In this document: one piece after another, positions 52,258-56,185 of the stretch
Numbering within the stretch: the first letter of the stretch is position 1
Layout of the letters: each line of letters opens with the position of its first letter
Assembly (NCBI GenBank): GCA_038232935.1
Contig: JBBSMX010000008.1
Location: 1-56,185, forward strand
Reading direction: 5' to 3'
From: JBBSMX01 sp038232935
Lineage (GTDB): Bacteria; Bacteroidota; Rhodothermia; Rhodothermales; JANQRZ01
Length of the DNA stretch: 56,185 nucleotides
Made by a program: the position numbers and the translations under genes
The notes under the pieces: model-generated
Seen by the model: only the letters and a program-made list of their open reading frames with translations
What the model was told of the DNA's origin: nothing
Databases searched by the model: none

Positions 52258-53622
52258 CTAGACGACGGGCTGGAAGCCGGAAGCGGCGGCGAGCACCGGG
52301 GCGTCCAGCGTCGGCGCCGTCTCCGCGTCGAAGGCGGACACGCGGGCGACGTGCGCGGGCACGTCCACGCGGAGCAGGAGGAGGGCGGCGGCGACCGGGA
52401 CGACGGCGGTCACGAACAGCGCTTGGGCGTCAGTCAGCGCAGTGACCAGCGGCCCCATCAGCGCCGCCCCGGCCATGAACCCGACGTTGGCGATGGCCAT
52501 GAAGAGCGAGAACTGCACGGCCGCAACGGGCTTCCAGCACAGCGCCATGCACGTCGCGAAGAACGCGATGACGGCAAGCGTCTGCGCCGCGACGAAGAGG
52601 AGCAGGTACGCCTGCGTGAGAAGTAGCGACGACCAGAACGGGGCCGCGAGGCCCATCGCTGCGCCGATGGCCGCCGTGGTGAGTGCGGCGACGCGGACCG
52701 CCTGTGTCCGTCCGAGCCACTTCACGAGCAGACCGCCGCCGACCATCCCGACGACGCCGCCGACGAGTTTGGCGACGGCCATCGTGTTCGAAAACGCCGC
52801 GTCGGTCCAGCCAAGGGTCTGGACGGTAAAGACGGGCCCGAACGCGTCGAAGAAACCCTCGTTGAGTTGCAGGGCGAACCCGGCGAGCGCGGCGAGTAGG
52901 CTGGCGGGCAGGAACGCGACGCGCCGGAGGCTCCGTCCGATGGCGGCCCACCCGTCGAGCTGCAGCGCCTGCGCCTCAGCCGACGGCGCACCGGCCGTCC
53001 ACGGGAGCAGCCGCTCGCCGGGGCGCTCGCGGACGAGCAGCGGGATCAGCGCGAAGGCGAGCGTCGCGAGCGCAGCGACGGCGAATGTGGCCGAGACGCC
53101 GGCGGCGCCGAACAGCCAGGCCGCCGCTGCTGCCGTGGCGGCCCCGCCGAGAACCTTTCCGCCCCACATGAGCCCGTTGGCGCGGGCCTGCTCGTCGGGC
53201 GGGACGACGTCGATGGTGAGCGCGTCGGTGGCGATGTCTTGCAGGGCGAGGAGCAGGCTGCCGCCGACCATGAGCGCCGTCAGCAGACCGATCTGGCCGA
53301 TGGGATCGGGCACGAGCGCCATTGCGGCGTAGCCGATCGCCCCGCCGAGCGTCCCGACGAGCATCCACGGTCGCCGCCGCCCCATCGCGAGGAATGTGTA
53401 CCGCTCCATCAGCGGCGCGTAGAAGAGCTTGAGGGTCCACGGCAGCACGACTGCGCTGACGAAGCCGCCGATGACGACGGGCGAGACGTCGTGCGCGGCC
53501 ATGTACGCCGGGAAGGCCACGACGAGCAGGCCGATCTGGATGCCCTGCGCGACGTACATCGTGGTGACGGTCGTGAGGCGGAGCGGGCGGCTCTCGGAGA
53601 GAGCGGGAAGCATCGGAGTCAT
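52258..53622 (-). CDS. MFS transporter, AmpG-like
   Basis: A 454-residue transporter with 12 predicted helices. The N-terminal half has the AmpG/muropeptide permease pattern: YVAQGIQIGLLVVAFPAYM, LPWTLKLFYAPLMERY then GRRRPWM in loop 2-3, and LLALQDIATDALTID. AmpG takes up anhydromuropeptides for cell-wall recycling; the second half is more divergent, so the substrate is not certain. It starts at ATG 53622 (or 53613), 37 bases after the DUF1330 gene. Confidence 0.85.
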   Translation of the reverse strand: MTPMLPALSESRPLRLTTVTTMYVAQGIQIGLLVVAFPAYMAAHDVSPVVIGGFVSAVVLPWTLKLFYAPLMERYTFLAMGRRRPWMLVGTLGGAIGYAAMALVPDPIGQIGLLTALMVGGSLLLALQDIATDALTIDVVPPDEQARANGLMWGGKVLGGAATAAAAAWLFGAAGVSATFAVAALATLAFALIPLLVRERPGERLLPWTAGAPSAEAQALQLDGWAAIGRSLRRVAFLPASLLAALAGFALQLNEGFFDAFGPVFTVQTLGWTDAAFSNTMAVAKLVGGVVGMVGGGLLVKWLGRTQAVRVAALTTAAIGAAMGLAAPFWSSLLLTQAYLLLFVAAQTLAVIAFFATCMALCWKPVAAVQFSLFMAIANVGFMAGAALMGPLVTALTDAQALFVTAVVPVAAALLLLRVDVPAHVARVSAFDAETAPTLDAPVLAAASGFQPVV

Positions 53623-53659
53623 GGCGGCAGCGGAGGAATAGAGCGCGAGAGCGATGATC

Positions 53660-54085
53660 TCAATGGTGTCCGGTGTAACCGTTCACCACGATGGACCGCG
53701 TCGTCGCCGAGGCGGCGCGCAGCGGGGCGACCGCCCTGTACTCCGCCGAGGCCACCAACCCGTCGAAGTCCGCGCGCGCGTCGAACTGGAGGACGATGAT
53801 CCGGTCGGGGTGCCACTCGCCCTCCGGGCTCACGACGCCGGACGCCGGGGGGTCGTCGAACCGCGCGGCGCCGGAGCGCACGAGGTACCGGCCACCGTGG
53901 GCGGCGATGATGGGCGCGACGGCCTCGCGGTAGCGCGCGTAGGTGGCGTCGTCGTGGACGGTGATCTCGAGGATGACGTAGACCCGGTCCTGCGGGCGCA
54001 CGACCGCCGTCCGGGTGCTCGCGCAGCCGACGACGGTCAGTGCCAGCAGCGCAACACAGCCCATCGTCAGGGCGCGGTGGTTCAT
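53660..54085 (-). CDS. DUF1330 lipoprotein
   Basis: A 141-residue lipoprotein: lipobox TVVGC at residue 21, then a ferredoxin-like DUF1330 domain, YVILEITVHDDATYARYREA, IAAHGGRYLVRSG, RIIVLQFDARADFDGLVASAEY. Relatives without a signal peptide are cytoplasmic, so a membrane-anchored form is unusual. The function is unknown. It is the last gene of the small-protein run and precedes the MFS gene. Confidence 0.82.
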   Translation of the reverse strand: MNHRALTMGCVALLALTVVGCASTRTAVVRPQDRVYVILEITVHDDATYARYREAVAPIIAAHGGRYLVRSGAARFDDPPASGVVSPEGEWHPDRIIVLQFDARADFDGLVASAEYRAVAPLRAASATTRSIVVNGYTGHH

Positions 54086-54171
54086 GGCGAAGTCTCAGTC
54101 AGGAGATGGACGACGACTCAGTAGAGCACCCCGGCGGGCGGACGGCGCCGGGCCGCCGGGGGCCGAACTCG

Positions 54172-54432
54172 TCAGGCGGTGGTGACCGGCAGCCCCATCG
54201 CCTTCTCCGCCTCGACGGCGAAGTAGGTGTTGCTGCTGAGGCCGGCCAGCGCCGGCTCGACGAACGCCTCCACGGCGCCGACGTCGGTGGCCTCCCAGAG
54301 GCAGACCTGCTTCGTCCCGTCCGCGTTCGGCAGGACCTGGTGGAGCGTGAGGTGGGCCGGGATCTCGGCCGCCCGGGTGATTTCCTGGACCCGCGCGGGG
54401 TCGGTGATGGTGTGTTCGACGATGATGTACAT
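54172..54432 (-). CDS. Small ferredoxin-fold protein (DUF4242-like)
   Basis: An 86-residue soluble protein: MYIIVEHTITDPARVQEITRAA, TLHQVLPNADGTKQVCLWEATDVGAVEAFVEPAL, then NTYFAVEAEKAMGLP. The beta-alpha-beta-beta-alpha-beta pattern and the KQVCLWEA strand recall small dimeric alpha/beta-barrel (DABB) proteins. No active site can be seen. It is preceded by 134 bases that hold a 9-base hairpin (54521-54550). Confidence 0.68.
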   Translation of the reverse strand: MYIIVEHTITDPARVQEITRAAEIPAHLTLHQVLPNADGTKQVCLWEATDVGAVEAFVEPALAGLSSNTYFAVEAEKAMGLPVTTA

Positions 54433-54566
54433 GGCGTTGGGGGTTTGAGGGGTAGGTGTTTGGTTAAAGCAGGCCGCGCTTCGAGGGAGTACCGCAGGGG
54501 TTCGCGGTGAAGGCGGTGCACAGGTCGGGGTTTATGCACCTCCCGACCTGCGCCCGCTCCGTCGAG

Positions 54567-54848
54567 CTACGGAGTGATTTCGCTCAGCACGCGCACGGTC
54601 TCGACCTTCAGCCCGTCCTCCTCCATGGCGCGCGCGGCTTCATCGGAGGCCATGAACGACTGGAATCGGTCCATGTCCGGCACCTCCATCAAGACCCCCG
54701 TCACGTTGGGATTCTCCGGGTCCCTGAAGGTGCGGGCCGTAGCCCCGATCTGGCCGAACATCTCCTGCCGACTTCCAGCCCCTCCGTGCCAGGCCTTTGC
54801 CCAGTGATCTCCGTTTTCGACTTCGTGAAATGCGATGAGTGTTGCCAT
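54567..54848 (-). CDS. Small DABB-like protein
   Basis: A 93-residue soluble protein: MATLIAFHEVENGDHWAKAW, GSRQEMFGQIGATARTFRD, NPNVTGVLMEVPDMDRFQSFM, then LKVETVRVLSEI. Strand/helix order and length fit the antibiotic-monooxygenase/DABB fold, though no catalytic residues are known for this branch. It shares small size, direction and spacing with its neighbours. Confidence 0.68.
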   Translation of the reverse strand: MATLIAFHEVENGDHWAKAWHGGAGSRQEMFGQIGATARTFRDPENPNVTGVLMEVPDMDRFQSFMASDEAARAMEEDGLKVETVRVLSEITP

Positions 54849-54872
54849 TGGATTTCCCTCATTGGGTTGGTT

Positions 54873-54901
54873 GATAAAAGGCGGCGCTCCGAGTGAGCGC
54901 C
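54873..54901 (-). terminator. Hairpin with T run after the Tat-signal gene
   Basis: GGCGCTC-5-GAGCGCC (54883-54901) followed on the minus strand by GCCTTTTATC. It suggests the small genes are not all one transcript. Confidence 0.55.
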
Positions 54902-54932
54902 ACCCGTGTTCCTCCGCCCGGACTCAGCGCAG

Positions 54933-55211
54933 CTACTGCTTCAGCTCGACCCGGATGAGCCGGATCGTCTCTGTGGTGCTCAGGTTCTCGACCGAGTGAG
55001 GGGCCTCGGCGTCCTTCCACATCGTGAACGGCAACGGGGGAAAGCCCTCCATCTCGCGGGTGTCCACGATGACCTGGCCGTCCGCGTCGCGGTCGATGAA
55101 GGGACCGGCGGCGGGCGTCGTGGGCAGGAAGCCCGTGCCGAGGACGCCGATCCCGGCCCCCAGGCCGAGGTGGAGCATCGAGCGCCGGTTCATCTTCTCC
55201 GGGATGGGCAT
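54933..55211 (-). CDS. Small Tat-secreted protein with cupin-like C-terminus
   Basis: A 92-residue protein with a twin-arginine signal: MNRRSMLHLGLGAGIGVLG, with RRSML in the usual place, then a short mature part ending PHSVENLSTTETIRLIRVELK, which resembles the last strands of a cupin. A whole cupin would need about 60 more residues, so it is either a minimal beta-protein or cut down. The second Met may be the true start of the signal (the first six residues are hydrophilic). No metal ligands remain. Confidence 0.6.
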   Translation of the reverse strand: MPIPEKMNRRSMLHLGLGAGIGVLGTGFLPTTPAAGPFIDRDADGQVIVDTREMEGFPPLPFTMWKDAEAPHSVENLSTTETIRLIRVELKQ

Positions 55212-55271
55212 GGCCTACCTCTTGCGTGGTTGAGGGTGTGGGGTCGGCGGAGAGCAGACGGCGCCGAGCGC

Positions 55272-55592
55272 TCAGGCACCCGGCGGGCGGTACGCGACCG
55301 ACTTCTTCGTCGCCTCGTCGACCTCCTCCGGCGTAATCAGGACGTGGGTCTTGATCCGCACCTTGCCGGACTGGTTGACGGCGAGCGCGAACGCCGCCGC
55401 GGCGGCGCTGTCGGGCATGGTGTAGATGCCGACGACGTCGGTCTCGCCGAAGGCGTAGTAGAAGCTCTCCAGGGTGCCTCCCATCCCCTCGATCAGCTGT
55501 GCGACGGTGTCTCGACGGCGCGTGCCGCCCTCCTGGAGCAGGCCTTTCGTGCCGGCCTCGGTGTACTGGCCTTCGATCAGGTAGCGTGGCAT
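55272..55592 (-). CDS. GYD-domain protein
   Basis: A 106-residue protein of the GYD family (PF08734): MPRYLIEGQYTEAGTKGLLQEG, AQLIEGMGGTLESFYYAFGETDVVGIYTMPD, and KTHVLITPEEVDEA. The fold is ferredoxin-like and its function is unknown. I chose the ATG at 55592 because the family sequence starts there. It has the leader CAACCACGCACGAGG before its start, almost the same as the one before the Tat-signal gene downstream. Confidence 0.83.
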   Translation of the reverse strand: MPRYLIEGQYTEAGTKGLLQEGGTRRRDTVAQLIEGMGGTLESFYYAFGETDVVGIYTMPDSAAAAAFALAVNQSGKVRIKTHVLITPEEVDEATKKSVAYRPPGA

Positions 55593-55626
55593 GTAGCGCC
55601 TCGTGCGTGGTTGGAGGGAGAAATCC

Positions 55627-55653
55627 CGGCGGCGCCCCGAGTGGATGCCGCCG
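55627..55653 (-). terminator. Hairpin after the SnoaL-like gene
   Basis: CGGCGGC-13-GCCGCCG, followed on the minus strand by GGATTTCTC, directly after the stop at 55664. The T run is short, so only a possible terminator. Confidence 0.4.
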
Positions 55654-55663
55654 AGGGGAGCGA

Positions 55664-56164
55664 TCAGTTGGCGGGGGCGGGGGCCGTCGGCGTGGCATCG
55701 TCGCTCCACGAGTCGCCCACGATGCGCCAGCCGGCGTCGGTGCGGCGATAGACGGTGAGGTACTTGCCCGCGCCGTCCGGCGAGGTGATCGTGCCGACCT
55801 CGTATGCGAGGTCACCCGCCTCCGAGACGCCGACGTAGGCGGTCGTGAACGTGATGTCCTGCGGGGCGCTGTTCTCGGCGAAGTAGGCGTCGAGGGCAGC
55901 GCGTCCGCGGACGGCCGGCTTGTTCGCCGGGTGGATCACGGCGTCGTCGGTGTAGAGCGCCGCGACGGCGGCGTGGTCGCCGGCCCGGTCGGCGGCCTGG
56001 TACGACGCGGTAAGCGCCTCGATGGCGGCGCGGTCAGAGGCGGGGTCGGAGACGGCGACCGTCGGCGTTGCCGAGGCGGCGTCGGGTTCGGCCTCGGGCG
56101 TCGGCGTCTGGCACGCTGCGAGGCCGAAGGCGAGGAGGGCGAGATAGCGCGTGAAGCGGTTCAT
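55664..56164 (-). CDS. SnoaL/DUF4440-like lipoprotein
   Basis: A 166-residue lipoprotein: LALLAFGLAAC lipobox at residue about 18, an Ala/Pro/Glu/Asp-rich linker (to about 42), then an NTF2-like domain with DRAAIEALTASYQAADRAGDHAAVAALYTDDAVIHP, AYFAENS and TVYRRTDAGWRIVGDSWS. The family (SgcJ/EcaC/DUF4440) covers polyketide cyclase-like and binding proteins. No active-site residues beyond the fold are clear. It is the first in the run of small genes and the window ends 21 bases upstream. Confidence 0.85.
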   Translation of the reverse strand: MNRFTRYLALLAFGLAACQTPTPEAEPDAASATPTVAVSDPASDRAAIEALTASYQAADRAGDHAAVAALYTDDAVIHPANKPAVRGRAALDAYFAENSAPQDITFTTAYVGVSEAGDLAYEVGTITSPDGAGKYLTVYRRTDAGWRIVGDSWSDDATPTAPAPAN

Positions 56165-56185
56165 GGGTAGCGTGGGTTGGGTGGA

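Overview
The window is about 56 kb of high-GC bacterial chromosome. Gene content points to the Rhodothermota (Bacteroidota 'order II', Rhodothermales or Rubricoccaceae-like): an alternative complex III (act) operon fused to an A2-type caa3 oxidase operon, Bacteroidota-specific families (DUF2480, a DUF4290-like protein, DUF5916/CBM9 barrels, TonB-dependent transporters with CarboxypepD_reg domains, a propeller-type hybrid kinase), and a general lack of sigma70-type promoters. This placement is an inference from gene content. The organism looks like an aerobic heterotroph.

Layout. 1-1.0 kb holds two gene remnants: the C-terminus of an NRAMP metal transporter and a chimeric ORF that begins like a sensory-rhodopsin transducer. 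1.0-2.0 kb is an MscS channel. 2.1-15.2 kb is one leftward respiratory operon, actA-B-C-D-E-F, two accessory ORFs, then coxB-A-C-D. It would carry electrons from quinol through ACIII to the cytochrome c domain of CoxB and on to oxygen. 15.3-23.2 kb has an SDR, a cysteine desulfurase/DUF2480 pair, a TonB receptor, a GNAT acetyltransferase, tRNA-Glu and a hydrolase/SDR pair. 23.4-29.0 kb has a second TonB-type barrel, a Spy/CpxP-like protein and a LytS/LytTR two-component system. 29.1-32.6 kb has clpP-tig, a small membrane protein and an aldo/keto reductase.

32.7-34.0 kb is a small foreign-looking patch: hicAB, a decayed second hicAB junction, and a RAMA/DUF2924-like gene with a palindrome-embedded sigma70 consensus promoter. 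34.0-41.3 kb has a peptidase/beta-propeller/barrel surface protein, a REP-associated transposase (RAYT), an ABC exporter and two small conserved proteins. 41.4-45.8 kb is a 1474-residue hybrid histidine kinase. 45.8-56.2 kb has an M16 remnant, RidA, DUF1684 and NmrA proteins, a 943-bp IS5-family element with a broken transposase, a DUF5916 barrel, an MFS transporter and a run of small secreted or ferredoxin-fold proteins.

The most interesting theme is a set of short palindromic elements, several of which sit in frame inside genes (actB, actE, the actF-coxB linker gene and the RAYT gene itself). The RAYT gene carries two GTAG-headed palindromes in inverted orientation, the architecture of a REPIN.
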